From Undaria pinnatifida (Eukaryota; Sar; Phaeophyceae; Laminariales; Alariaceae), in contig JABAKD010000006.1 in NCBI GenBank assembly GCA_012845835.1, positions 7,362,637 to 7,426,636 on the forward strand: a stretch of DNA of 64,000 nucleotides. The letters are read 5' to 3'. Positions 35,037 through 46,049 of the stretch are shown here, piece by piece (the first letter of the stretch is position 1; the number at the start of each line of letters is the position of its first letter). The notes beneath the pieces are model-generated. The model was given only the letters and a program-made list of their open reading frames with translations. It did no database searches and was not told the origin of the DNA. Position numbers and translations under genes: made by a program.

Positions 35037-36000
35037 CATAGATCTAATGTACCACGCAGCTTGCAAAGATGAGTTGTAACCATTCAATCGGTCTTACTCA
35101 CAGCTGACGCTTTTCAATTTTTATTGAAACTGCTTGTGCTAGCGAATGCAACAACTGCTACGAGTATCCTTACAAGTCCTCACTTCTGTTGAAGCGACTG
35201 TTCGTGAGTCTCCACATGGGTCAGGCTCAGTTTCTCTATATTGCGTCCGAAATCGCGCTTGCACTTCTTTCACACCCAGTTGCCGCTGCTGGTCTTCGCG
35301 GCGATTTTTCCGATAGGCAAAAGTGCTCTGCTCGCATGCGAAAGGCGTGCAGGGACCAACAGGGACGCGGGGTAACTTGGTTGGTCCGCGTTTCGCGCGC
35401 CTTTTTTTTGGCGATTTTGATCATGCGGCTACGGCTTCTACTGTTAAGGTATTGCTGCTCTGCTGCTACTGCTGCTGCTGCCAAGGCTAGGCTTCTGCTA
35501 CTGCTGATGTTGTCAGTTATTGGGGAGGAGGCAGCACGACACACACTGTTCGATGGTGAGCACTTTTACATATGATAAACCAGAGTTTTGTCTTTCCAGT
35601 GCTCGCCGCTGCTGCTGCTGCTGCGAGGTACACGATACGCTCCAATACCACACTACAGCCCTCATGCTTCTCCACTGTCTCTCTGTGCTGTGCCGAACAC
35701 TCATGCTCGATGGCCTGGCCCTCGTCCATTCCTGAACCGTCACCGAAGTTGGCCCCGCAGCAGCAGATGATGAAGTCCCCGCCATCGGCTGGCTTTCCGC
35801 AGACGCTTTGTAGCCAAGCGGTCTTGTCGAAGGAGGGTTGTAGCAGGGGCCCCTTCACCGTGGAGGCTATGCTCATTGTGACCACTCTCACTTGCTCTCT
35901 CCCTTCTCTCCGTTGCTCTGCGCTGTGCGTAGCTGGTACGCAGGCTGCTGCTGCGCGACCAGGGGGCTGCGTGTCTGCTCTATAGTATCCCCCCTGCCCC
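35037..36000. other. intergenic, R2 scrap and GCT triplet runs
   Basis: R2-like ACCACGCAGCTTGCAAAGATG at 35048. CTG/GCT runs at 35455-35500 and 35605-35628. A minus-strand open frame (35600-35900, GKPADGGDFIICCCGANFGD) looks protein-like but has no recognised family, and its 5' side is repeat sequence. Confidence 0.35.
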
Positions 36001-37300
36001 TTTATTATATAGGATTTAGAGTGTGGGTTGTTTGCATAGGAAATTCTGTGGCGTAACGGGGGGGGGGTGGGGTCGTCGTACCCCCCGCCTCCTCTGGAAG
36101 GGCGAAAAAAAAGTTTTGGTACGTTATGTGTCGATTTCTTTTTTTGTGCGCCCCTCGTTGTCTTTCTGATGTTTTCGTAGCTGATCCTCCCGTACACGTT
36201 TGTTTGGGATTGAAATGCATGAATAAAGTATCTTTTTTTTCACGGTATCCAGCGGTATCTGATGTATATCTTCGTCTCGTAGTTGTAACCACTGAGCTCT
36301 GAGCTCGCGCAAGTATTACCTCTCTAGGCAGGATGAAGGATCGACGCGGACAATAGATGTGCTGGCGACGATGCTGTTGCGCAGAAAGAACGACAAGGCA
36401 CAATAATGAGTGCTGTTTCTCTCTTTATACGCTGTGCGTGAAGATGGTCAAAAGATCGTTCGGTCGGTTTGTCGGTTTATCCGCCGGAGGATGAAAAAGA
36501 AAAAAAAGTTTCAAAGTTCCCCAACTTTTCCAGGGTAAAACGCCGACTTCCCATCACCAACACCCGCAAATAAAATAAATGCGGAATAACAAGGGACAGA
36601 ACGCTTTAATTTCTGTTGTAGGGGCTGAAGCACAGCGTGCCGGCGAGAGGGCTGACGCGGGGAGGGAGGGCAGCGTGCGCGAAGGCACGGCAGGGCGATG
36701 TACGCCGACGCGAGCTTCCACTGGTGTTGTTGCGGCGGGCCCAGGCGACTAGATAACCATTGGCTTCTATGGGGGTGAGAAATGTGTGTTGTAGTACCTG
36801 AGAGATATTGCTGTAGTCGTCCCGCGTTAGTGCGCTTTCTTTCAGTGCGTGTAACCACTTTAATGCGGTAAATATCGCTTTTCATTACAGAGTATAGTTA
36901 TGGACTTTAATATAAGTATCGGTATGTATTCATGTTAATATAAAAACGGTTTTTATGTTAATGTCCAAAGTGGAGATAACTATTCGGGGATAGTCTAATA
37001 CACCGATTTAGTGCGTATATCGTCCTTCGTCAAGACAGCGCACTAACGAAGGACCACGACGATACCGGAACACATCCCTTGCGCTGACCTACCTCGATAT
37101 TCAACCTGTCTCGAGAGCCCTGCAGCCACCCACTACAGCGGTGGAGACCCTGCCTGTGCAGCCTTGGACACGAAAATCTCGTGTTTGCCAACAGGGTCTG
37201 CATCGCCCCTACTCCACTCCACGGCTGTGGCCTAAAATTATCTAGCGTACGACCACGATCTATGTACGAGTATGAAGATTCCCCATAGTATAACTGGCAT
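36001..37300. other. intergenic, one GC-rich island
   Basis: A GC-rich island at 36620-36760 sits after TTTCTGTTGTAG in AT-rich DNA and could be an exon (GLKHSVPARGLTRGG or another frame), but no homology supports it. TCCGCCGGAGGATG at 36480 is a scrap of R1. Confidence 0.3.
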
Positions 37301-37319
37301 GATAATTACGAAAAGTGGG

Positions 37320-38110
37320 CGTATATGTTGCGGTTGCGTGTCGTGTGCAGTCTTTGAACAAGTATTGTTTTATCACAGCTCAAGCCAAGCTCACCATCAC
37401 TGCTGTATCGTCGCGACTGCTCTGTAGCTCAACAAGTAAGCCAGTGTTGCTGCCAGTAATTAGGAAACGCCTGCTGGCGCAGGTATCCCAGCAGGCAATA
37501 TACGAGGGAGGTACTATTAACACTGTTGTCTGTTGTATAATACCATGGGTCCAAAGCCAATTGGGCGAATGTGGCGAGTCAGCCGCCTGCAGTCTGAGGC
37601 GAATATGGTCGGCCGTCTGCAGTCTTGAGTCTTCGTACTGACGTCAATCAACAGCTCAAGAACAAAAAGCCAAGCTCATCATCCTCAAAGTTCGAACTGA
37701 CCTCTGCAGCTCAACCATTTGCATGGTAAATACCAATCGGTACAGATATTTACGGCCCCCCGCACGCACTACAGTAGTACGTGCTGAGAACAAGTCTAGC
37801 CAAGCGCTTATGATGCGATACTGCTATATTTCGATGACGGCCTCTCCCAGTCTCCACGTGGTGTAGATATCCCAGCTTATCGAGGTACAGCAGTACGAGC
37901 TGCAGCAGTATGCGTTGAGTCCATAAACAAAACGGAGAAAAATGGGCCACGTATTATGACTCAGGACTCCAGTCAGCGCCTGCCGTCTGGCTGTTCGTGC
38001 TGACCTCTTTACCTTTTTCGTGAGAACTAAGCCAAGCCAAGCTCATCATCCGTCGTCATGGCCTCTGCAGGCTCAAGAACAAGCCAAGCCAAGCTCTTTC
38101 GAGTGCCGCC
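37320..38110. repeat. low-order repeats CAGCTCAAGAACAAGCCAAGC / CCGCCTGCAGTCTG
   Basis: Blocks CACAGCTCAAGCCAAGCTCA (37373), AACAGCTCAAGAACAAAAAG (37651) and GGCTCAAGAACAAGCCAAGC (38072) recur ~280-420 bp apart, with (C/T)TGCAGTCT(G/T)GAG blocks between. Imperfect tandem duplication of ~300-bp units is likely. Confidence 0.5.
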
Positions 38111-38338
38111 GTGTATGTGCGTGCTGTTCACATGAAGCCAATATTTCCCCCCATCCAGATCCAGCACAACCAGTGTCCGTGCCGATGCCTCCTAGTGAGA
38201 TGGGCTCTCTCTGTGGTCACAAACAAGACGGAGACAACACATTGCAGATGCAGCAAGGTGGTTTGATCTTGCAGTGCCAACCGCAATGAACACGAGGGCA
38301 TAATCAATGCAAGCCAGCAGAGCACACCAGACTACAAG

Positions 38339-38520
38339 CAGTAGGGGTCCTCGGGTAAGGCGGTGATGTGCTTGAGCAATATGATCGCCATAATGGGAGA
38401 AGCCCCGCCTTATTCATCCCCCCCTGTGAGTTCAACTCCCCAGTCGCGCCAAGCGATTTTGACCGCCTTGTATCCGGATACCGCCTTACTCCGACCGCCT
38501 CAGTGGGAGACCCCTCCCTG
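38339..38520 (-). mobile_element. MITE family 2 copy
   Basis: Left end AGTAGGGGTCCTCGGGTAAG, right end AGTGGGAGACCCCTCCCTG. The internal block GCGATTTTGACCGCCTTGTA is the reverse complement of the family core. Confidence 0.75.
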
Positions 38521-39120
38521 CTGAATTTGCAAGGAAAAATGAATTTTCAGCAACCCTTTTACTAAAATTGCAAGTAGGATCCCCGACAAATTCCGAGTAC
38601 GACTGACGATACGTACAGCAGCGGCTTGTCCCCAAAGCTGCTACTCAAGCTGATGCAGATACGGGTGCGTCGTAGGTCGTACGTGTCTTGTACTACCGTA
38701 CCTACCGGTATAGTCTACGGCACTCTAGCCCCTAGACCTTGCGTGTACGTACGACTTACGCCTGGAGCTTGGGGCGTTGCACGTTTTTTGCATGCATTCC
38801 GAGTTGCAAGCTTGGCCACTGCTGCCGCCGCTTTTATTACTGTTCCGATGAACTTCGAGTTGGCAACATACGTGTCGTGACTCTCGCTGGTGGTGTCATA
38901 CGCGCTCCCTCAGCACGACGCAGCGCAACGCAACGCTGACGCGAAATATTTGCGACAAGAGCATGGCGGTGTATCTTGTGTTCTAACTCTAGCTCTTATC
39001 TCCTCCCAGCTTCGGGTAGATGTTGAATCGGCTAGCTCTTTCTTGCCGGTACTTTCTTGCCGTCATGGGGTGATGGCCGATCTAGGTTCTGCTCTTCTTT
39101 TTGTCTTTTTAGTACCGATA

Positions 39121-39292
39121 CAGTAGAAATCCCCCAATAAGGCGGTCTGAGTAAGTAAGGCGGGATCCCGATATAAGGCGGTCAAAACCGAATACTCGTA
39201 GCGCTACTGCAAAACTTACCTGGAATGGAGTGGCGGCTTCCCCCGATAAGGAGTCATATCGTCTGGCACACCACTCTGGACGGGAATCTAAG
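39121..39292 (+). mobile_element. MITE family 2 copy
   Basis: CAGTAGAAATCCCCCAATAA at the left, CCCGATATAAGGCGGTCAAA inside, and TCTGGCACACCACTCTGGAC near the eroded right end. Confidence 0.7.
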
Positions 39293-39334
39293 AACCGTTG
39301 GTGTCCTATCATCCAGGCTTACAACAGTAGTGGA

Positions 39335-39515
39335 TAATTATCGAGACGGGACGGGACGGGGGCGCTTGTAACCGGCTTGGTGGGAAAAAAAATTGAAGAC
39401 GGGACGGTAAAAATGAAGAAAAACATTGGCCGGGCGGGACGGGACGGGATCGTGGGTGTAAAATTTCTGGACGGGACGGGACGGTAGCGTACTTTTTTTT
39501 TTTTCCTGGTGTCTG
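39335..39515. repeat. GGGACGGGAC repeat tract
   Basis: Runs of CGGGACGGGACGG separated by A-rich sequence. It resumes at 39880-39945 and 40225-40560. Confidence 0.75.
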
Positions 39516-39567
39516 ATTTATTTGATGATGACATTTCCTCTCCACCTGAGCTCGTAAGAGGTTTTAC

Positions 39568-39690
39568 CCTCAGCGACCTTCTGGACAAGCCGCGGTCACA
39601 GGTGTCATCCCTTCTTCCCCCCGGTACTTGCCTTCATTTTTCATCGCGCATACGGTTCAGTGTTTCCATTTTTCATGTTTTTGTCGTCCT
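39568..39690 (+). repeat. dispersed repeat R3, copy 2
   Basis: CGACCTTCTGGACAAGCCGC, then GGTCACAGGTGTCATCCC and TACTTGCCTTCATTTTTC. Confidence 0.7.
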
Positions 39691-39879
39691 CGATTTTGCG
39701 TCGAAATTAGCCAACTCACGCTCTCGCGCTTCCGGCCTGTGGGTTGGTGGAAAAAGGTCCCATGTGACATTTGAACATACAACCTCGACCTCAATAGTTA
39801 CGCGGCTTGTTTTTGGGCCACGGGGGATGCGAGTACATAATGACTGGTTTGTTTCGCGGCGTTACGGCACGGTATAAAT

Positions 39880-40560
39880 AATGTTTCGTGACAGGGCGAG
39901 ACGGCACATGGTTGTCCACGGCGGAACGGGACGATATATACCCTGGTACAAGCTACACCGCGGTAGTTCCAAGGGGAGTCGCCAACCTATATCCTTGATG
40001 ATGACACACAAACCCAGTAATACGCGCGATCGGAGTATCACACCCAGCTTGCAAAGTTGAGTGTCGACAAAATCTTCGATCTCACAGCTGGAGTGTATTT
40101 TTATAATGCATTTTTGACGACGGCGCGGTACATGTAACACAATCGAAATAAAACCAAAAACATCAACAATTTTGAACTACGTACTGTGAATCGTAATTAC
40201 ATGGCGGGAATAGACGGCAATAACCATCATTCAGAGGAGCCACCGTCACGGCATTTTGACATGACGGGAACGGCGGTGACGGCGGGACGGAACGGTAAGG
40301 CCAGATTTCATCGACGTGACGGGAGATTAAATATAGTTTTTGACGGCGGGACGGGACTAAAGATATATATATATTCGCGACGGGACGGGACGGTAATTGC
40401 AATATTTCACGACTGAACGGGACGGTCATTCTTTTTTCGACGACGAGACGGTACGACAGGTCAATTTCTTTAGGTCGGGACGGGACGATATGTTTCAACG
40501 GTACATGATTTCGTCGGCGGGACGGGATTGCACCAGACAAAGAGACTATTTTTGACGTCG
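39880..40560. repeat. second GGGACGGGAC tract, containing repeat R2
   Basis: GACGGGACGGGACGGTAA-type blocks recur to 40560. An R2 copy (39965-40110: GGGGAGTCGCCAACCTATAT, GCGCGATCGGAGTATCACAC, TCTTCGATCTCACAGCTGGA) is embedded. Confidence 0.65.
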
Positions 40561-40859
40561 GTTTTTCCGTCCCGTGCCGCCGATACCGCCAATACCGTCT
40601 CGCCAACATTTCGCGATAAGCCTTGCTTATCATGATAACACCTTGGATAATAGGTCCAAGGTTTAATGGCCATCGATAGGACCCTCTTCCAATAGGAATC
40701 GTGTCGTTGCATGTGATAGAGATCGATTGCAACTCAGAATCCCATTGCGATCGGCAATGGGTATCTATTGCCTTATTCACTGATCTTTTGTTCGGCCAAT
40801 ACTGTATTGCCATCTAACGCCAAAAGCTATTGCTGACACCGTCAGCTATCGGTAGACAT

Positions 40860-41130
40860 TCCAGCATGGTGCTTTATGGACGATAGGATATTGGGACTGT
40901 TAAATAAAACCTGTTGTCTCCGACAGTGGGTATCGATAGACCTTTGTGCCAATCGTTTGTTTGGGGCAGTAGGCATCGATAGACATTTTCACAATTCTAC
41001 TGTTTCGGGCAGTGGGTATCGATAATATACCTGTCGCTATTATATTTCCCGGGACAGCAGGTATCGATAGGATAGACTGTTTCGCCATTCTACTGTCTCG
41101 GACGATAGGTATCGATACGATATATCTTTT
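40860..41130. repeat. ~47-bp tandem array with TATCGATA
   Basis: GGGTATCGATAGACC-type cores occur at about 40926, 40972, 41016, 41068 and 41109, separated by TTTGCCATTCTACTGTCTCG-like spacers. Single cores recur at 40670 and 41690. Confidence 0.75.
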
Positions 41131-41149
41131 GCCCATCACCGATTGGCGC

Positions 41150-41920
41150 TAACGATATGATTCGGTGTACATACGAGCACAACACCCAACTTACTCCCGA
41201 GAACGAAGAAGACTCTATGTCGGGGGGGCAACAATGGGCCAATACAGACCGTCCAGAAGAGATGTATATATATACACCGAACCGGAATTGAAAAGCTTTT
41301 GTAGTACGATACTGCTACGACAGTAATCACTATTCTGGTTATTTCGATGTGGTATGTATGATCGTTGGTGCAAAAGAGTGGTTAAAAGCGACCTGTTTGT
41401 GTGATGGTCAGAGTTGCTTCTTATACGCTGGTTGATACCGTATTTGCACAATAGGCTATCGAGCCAACAACAGTTCGGAAACGATGAGCATCGATACCTA
41501 TCGCGGGTAACGTTACGTGAATCTCGGGGTGTATCGATTGTAACCAACGACAGAGTTCGGACAGTAGTGGCTACAACAGCCTGTTGTGTGACCGGTTTGC
41601 TTGTAAAAGTGTCTATCGGTAGCTATATTGGGCACCAGTGTCTTGGGCTCGCCAACATGCTATGGTTCTAACAATACCTTTATGCCACCGTCTATCGATA
41701 CCTATTGGTTATAGCGATAGGTGTGCGATGACACCGATCGGTACCTATTGCTCACACCATTCTACGCGAGTCACCGAGGGAAGAAAGGGCTGAAGTCTTC
41801 TCGCGATGAAAATGAAGGCGTGTACCGTAGTAGGGAGAGGGGAGAATAGCCTGCTCAGTGACCCCGGGTCTGAGTTATGTCTAGGCAGGGAGAATGAGAA
41901 AGAAAAAGTGCGAAGGTAAT
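41150..41920. other. intergenic, no gene seen
   Basis: Unique sequence with isolated ATCGAT cores. No coding signal. Confidence 0.35.
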
Positions 41921-41927
41921 AGATCAG

Positions 41928-42090
41928 CGACCTTCTGGACAAGCCGTGGTTGGAGGTGTCTTCCCTTTCCCCCCCTGGTGCTTGCCTTCATTTTGCTCAC
42001 GCACAGGAGTGTTCAGCATTCAATTCCCATTTTTCAGCATTCAATTCCCATTTTTCAGCATTCAATTCCCATTTTCCAGCTTTTCATGGT
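41928..42090 (+). repeat. dispersed repeat R3, copy 3, with a 21-bp triplication
   Basis: CGACCTTCTGGACAAGCCGT and GGTGCTTGCCTTCATTTTGC match R3. Within it CAGCATTCAATTCCCATTTT is repeated three times, end to end. Confidence 0.75.
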
Positions 42091-42099
42091 CAATTTGCA

Positions 42100-42880
42100 T
42101 CGAAAGAAAAATATTTGATGGGATATTTGGTTCTTCTGCTTGATAGTTTGTGTCCCCCCTTAAATAGGCTTAAATAGGAGGGAGGAGGCATCGCTGCGGA
42201 TACGGGTTGTCTGGATGTAAATGGGTGGAAGCATCAGCTTGCTGTGAAGAAGACGCACACACATCATTCTGAACGTTAGCCGGGGTGTTATTTGACAGCT
42301 TGTTTCTTCCCGTACATACCGTACAACAGCGCGGCATGTAAGTGGCATTTAGGTGGCACTAAAATGCGGTCTGGTGGAGATAAGACGAAGAGACCAGACA
42401 GCAGCAGCACACAGCCACCACAGACGTTTGCCATCTTACATACCAGGTAATAGAGAAGGCGCACGTTTTTTTTTTTTTTTTTTTTTTCGAAGGCGAAAAC
42501 GCCAGCAACGAACAAACGCCACTGCCAGCAGCAGCAGCAACAACAGCAATCACAATACGGCATCGTATGGTACGTACTCAGCTTTCATTGGTGCCTCGGG
42601 ATCTCGCAAAATTGTTGCCGTCAATCTATTGGGGTTCCTGCTGGGAGCTGGGAGCCGCCACCCCTTCCTTCCTGCTGGAGGGTAAAAATTAACATTTGAC
42701 GTGCTGGGATACAAGAATCTCTGGCCGTACAGACCACGGTCATGCATGGCAATGACTACACCCGCGGCCCCCCCTCCGGTCCATCGATTGGCAAATAAAT
42801 TTGTATGATACGTACGACATGATACGGCCAAACCAGGCGCTGCTTCATGGAGATGGGGTCTGCGAATGCAAATTCATACC
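42100..42880. other. intergenic, no gene seen
   Basis: A T21 run at 42467-42487 and a CAG run near 42525. Otherwise unique. Confidence 0.4.
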
Positions 42881-42884
42881 GGTC

Positions 42885-43155
42885 GTAGAGGCCCCTCTAT
42901 AGTGCCGTTTTCCCCCCGTAGTGCACCTCTATAGTGCCGGTTGCCCTCTACAGTGCAACTTTAGTGCTGGTTGTCCTCTACAGTGCCGCTCTATTGGTGC
43001 CGGTTGCCCTCTATAATGCCTTTGAAATCGTTAGGCACAGACAGAAGCAACCACCAGAAGTATCGATATGCGGATTAGTGCCGGTTTCCGATATAGTGCC
43101 GGTACTATAGTTCCGGCACTATAGCGGCAAACGGCACTATAGAGGGATCACTACT
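42885..43155. mobile_element. MITE family 5 (CTATAGTGCCG, Tc1/mariner- or pogo-like ends)
   Basis: Repeated CCTCTATAGTGCCGGTTGCC motifs at the left; GGCACTATAGAGGGATCACTACTG at the right. The end AGTAGTGATCCCTCTATAGTGCC recurs at 60770-60795. No transposase is present. Confidence 0.65.
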
Positions 43156-43159
43156 GCTG

Positions 43160-43520
43160 TGGTCACGTCGTCGGCCCTCTTTGCTAACCCTCTTGCCGTA
43201 TACTTTTCGACGTGATACTTGTACTGTAACTGCTGTATCGAGCGTACCCTATAGGGTTCTGCTGTCCAGTGTCAAGCGTCAATCAAGCCCTGATCGGTCC
43301 ATCCATCATGAATTAGGTGCCGCACTGTGTTGCAGGCAAAGCAGGCTCCTAGTAACGAAGAGACCGGCCTTTTGGCGCGCGACCGTACAGCTGTACAATG
43401 TCCCCCCCACTAATTCTAAGTTGAATGTGCCCAAAACATTGCGTGCAGTTTTTCTGAACAGATCAAGGCTTTTTTTTAGCCGCTTTTGGCCTTCACATAT
43501 ACAGTACCCGTATCATATTA
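43160..43520. other. intergenic, no gene seen
   Basis: Unique sequence between two MITEs, with no coding signal. Confidence 0.35.
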
Positions 43521-43522
43521 CA

Positions 43523-43704
43523 ACAGTAGGGGCCCTTCCCCCGATAAGGCGGTCTGAGTAAGCCGGTATCCCGATACAAGGCGGTCATAATCGCTTTGCG
43601 CGACTGGGGAATAGCACTCATTACCCGGAACGAATGAGGTGGCTTCCCCCTACAAGGCGGTCATATTGCTTCCGCACACCACCGCCTTACCGGGGTACCT
43701 CTAT
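43523..43704 (+). mobile_element. MITE family 2 copy
   Basis: CAGTAGGGGCCCTTCCCCCG at the left, CGATACAAGGCGGTCATAAT and CCCCTACAAGGCGGTCATAT inside, ACCGCCTTACCGGGGTACC at the right. Confidence 0.85.
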
Positions 43705-44135
43705 TAATAGTACACGGGTATGACACCTCGTACCAGTAGGAGCCTGCCTGTTAATAGCTTTGGTGTACGGGGGCGGTGAGCAAAGAGGTGAAACTGCGAT
43801 CTCTTACATTTAGCATCAATGCTTGAGTATTGGTCGGAGGTGCTGGACAAACGGTTTCTCTTTTATCAAACCCAGGCTGCGGTGCTGATTATTTTCTCTG
43901 TAGAGTATACCGTCAACTGGCAGGAAAACCAACCGATGTATGTACCTTTTTAGTGTTTTTTTTTCGCGTCTGGCGGACAAGTTCCGTAATTTGTTATTTG
44001 GATGCGAGGGCAGGCCCTAACTGGATATCTTGGGAACTGTATAATAATCCAAGTCTGATTCCAAGTAAAACGTTCCCACCAACGATTTCGGTTGACGTGG
44101 TGTGAAAGAAGCATACTGCTGTAAATATCATCAGC
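43705..44135. other. intergenic, no gene seen
   Basis: Unique. No domain in the ORFs. Confidence 0.35.
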
Positions 44136-44139
44136 CGCC

Positions 44140-44218
44140 GACATTGTTGTTGTTGTTGTTGTTCTCACATTAACTCGCATAATCAAGTCCGTGGTCACAG
44201 GACAGGCTCCAGTCACTC
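44140..44218. repeat. (TTG)n with the same flank as 3240-3297
   Basis: A TTGTTG run, then TCACATTAACTCGCA, CAAGTCCGTGGTCACAGGA and CAGGCTCCAGTCACT, nearly identical to the RecQ intron 2 copy. Confidence 0.8.
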
Positions 44219-44476
44219 TGGAGCTGAGGAATACCCCAGGAAAACACACACAACCCAAGGTGGTGTATATCACAGCTGACGCAATTCATGCCTCCACCAG
44301 AAACATATAAAAGTGAAATCGGGAGTCAGTCTACGATGTGCCAGGTCCAGGCCGGTTCATACGTCTCACTACTCACGCCTGGAGAAACCAAATATTCCGA
44401 TTGCCACCCAAGGAAGACTACCACGTACATATATATTACACATAGTATCTATCACTCCGCATACGCACGACAGGCA

Positions 44477-44660
44477 TAAGTCAATTGGAGAAAAAGAAAC
44501 AAAGAAAAGAAAAGAAGATAAAGGAAAGGAAAGGAAAGAAAAGAGAAGAAAAACGAAACGAAACGAAAAAGGCAAGCAAAGAGAAGAAAAAAACAAGAAA
44601 AGCAAGAAAAGACAAGACAAGAAAGCAAGGAAAGAAGAAGAGAAAAAAAATAAAGTCACC
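44477..44660. repeat. purine (GA-rich) tract
   Basis: About 180 bp of almost pure A/G on the + strand (AAAGGAAAGGAAAGGAAAG). Lys/Glu ORFs across it are composition artefacts. Confidence 0.85.
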
Positions 44661-44684
44661 TAGGGGTTAATTTCCAGATCGACC

Positions 44685-44853
44685 TTCGATCTCACAGCTG
44701 GAGTGTATTTTCATTTTTTATAATAAAAAAACACCATCACATATTGTGTAACTCGCCGGGGTTGGACCCTTCGATCTCACAGCTTGAGTGTATTTTCATT
44801 TTTTATAATAAAAAAACACCATCACATATTGTGTAACTCGGCGGGGTTGGACC
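44685..44853 (+). repeat. two-copy 83-bp tandem repeat
   Basis: CCTTCGATCTCACAGCT(G/T)GAG, AATAAAAAAACACCATCACA and TTGTGTAACTCG(C/G)CGGGG occur twice, 83 bp apart. The head is a piece of repeat R2. Confidence 0.88.
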
Positions 44854-44854
44854 C

Positions 44855-45610
44855 GTCAAGGCCTCTTTAGACGAGATATATTTTCAGTGTGGGGGTTTCC
44901 TTGGCGTCTGTCCGTCAAGCCCTTGAAGAGTGTTGGTTGACGGTCTAGTTTTTTTCCCCGTGAAGACTATTTACTTGTAGCTGTTTAGACTTGATATACA
45001 AGTTTTATAATATAGGGTGTGGGGATTTCCTTGACGCCTGCCCGTCAACACCATCACATATTGTGCAACTCCCCGGGATTTTACTTGTGTGAAGGCTTCT
45101 TTAGACGAAATATGTTAGTTTCAGTGTTAGGATTTCCTTGGCGCCTGTCCGTCAAGCCTGTGAAGAGCGTTGGTTGACGGTCTACAGTAGTTTTTTTTCC
45201 GTCAAGACTGTTTAGCTATTTAGACTTTTTAATATACCGGTACAATTTTTACAATATAGGGGGTGGGGATTTTCTTGACGTCTGTCCGTCAGGTCCGTCA
45301 AGAGCGCCGATTGACGGTATAGTTTTCCCCGTAAGGCCTATTTAGATTTAATGTACTACATTTGCAGTATAGGGCGTTCCTTGGTGTGTGCCCGTCAGGG
45401 GGCAAGAGTGTCGACTGACGGTCTAATATTGGTCTCGGTCGGGCCCCTTTTGACTCAATATTATAGCTTTAGCAAGGGAGCTCCTTGACGGCTATCCGTC
45501 AAGCCTTTGATGCGTTTCAGTCAAGCCCGTCAAGAAGCAAGAGTCCCGTCAACCGACATCATCGCTCTTGAGTTCCGTCAGACTATCCCTGTGTTGGAGA
45601 TCGAGATCGA
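44855..45610 (+). repeat. ~105-135-bp tandem array with CCGTCAAG / TTGACGG hairpins
   Basis: CCTTGGCG(T/C)CTGTCCGTCAAGC recurs at about 44900, 45030, 45137, 45273, 45380 and 45484, with GTTGACGGTCTA ~30 bp after four of them. The two motifs are partly complementary and would pair in single strands. Confidence 0.75.
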
Positions 45611-46049
45611 ACAGCCGGATTGCCGATTCTGAATCGCGTCATATTTAGGCACACGGGGTAGTCGCGCGTTATGCTTTTCCGCATCGAAATGAGCGAATGG
45701 GCTGCGCTGGCTTTTTCTTGGAAGGAGTTTATTAAATGAACACGAGGGAGCACTCACTTCCTGCCATTGCCGCGTCTGCTGTTTCCGATTGTGGGTTGCT
45801 GCTTACTTCATGGCAGCCCTCTAAATCGCGTTGCACCGTAAGGAAAAAGCCGAAACCGCACAGAAGTGTCACGTGAAAAGCCATGCTATACAACTAATAG
45901 CGTATACCGTATATATCAGGTATATCGCAAGGTGACACAAACACAGCCGCGATTGGACGGATTACCTGCCACTTTATTATAAAATTTTTGGCAGACAACA
46001 GAAAGCGGTATACTGCAACCATTCCGCGCCACCGTGCGGTACGGCAGAA
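45611..46049. other. intergenic, no gene seen
   Basis: Unique sequence before the fold-back element. Confidence 0.35.

Noticed and set aside
35517-36197. 226-codon minus-strand ORF as a gene
   Set aside because: Its 3' part translates a GCT run (poly-Ala) and its 5' part is low-complexity intergenic DNA. The middle is protein-like but has no family match, so only a note was kept.
44313-44663. Lys/Glu-rich ORF (and Phe/Leu-rich ORF on the other strand)
   Set aside because: Purine-tract artefact.
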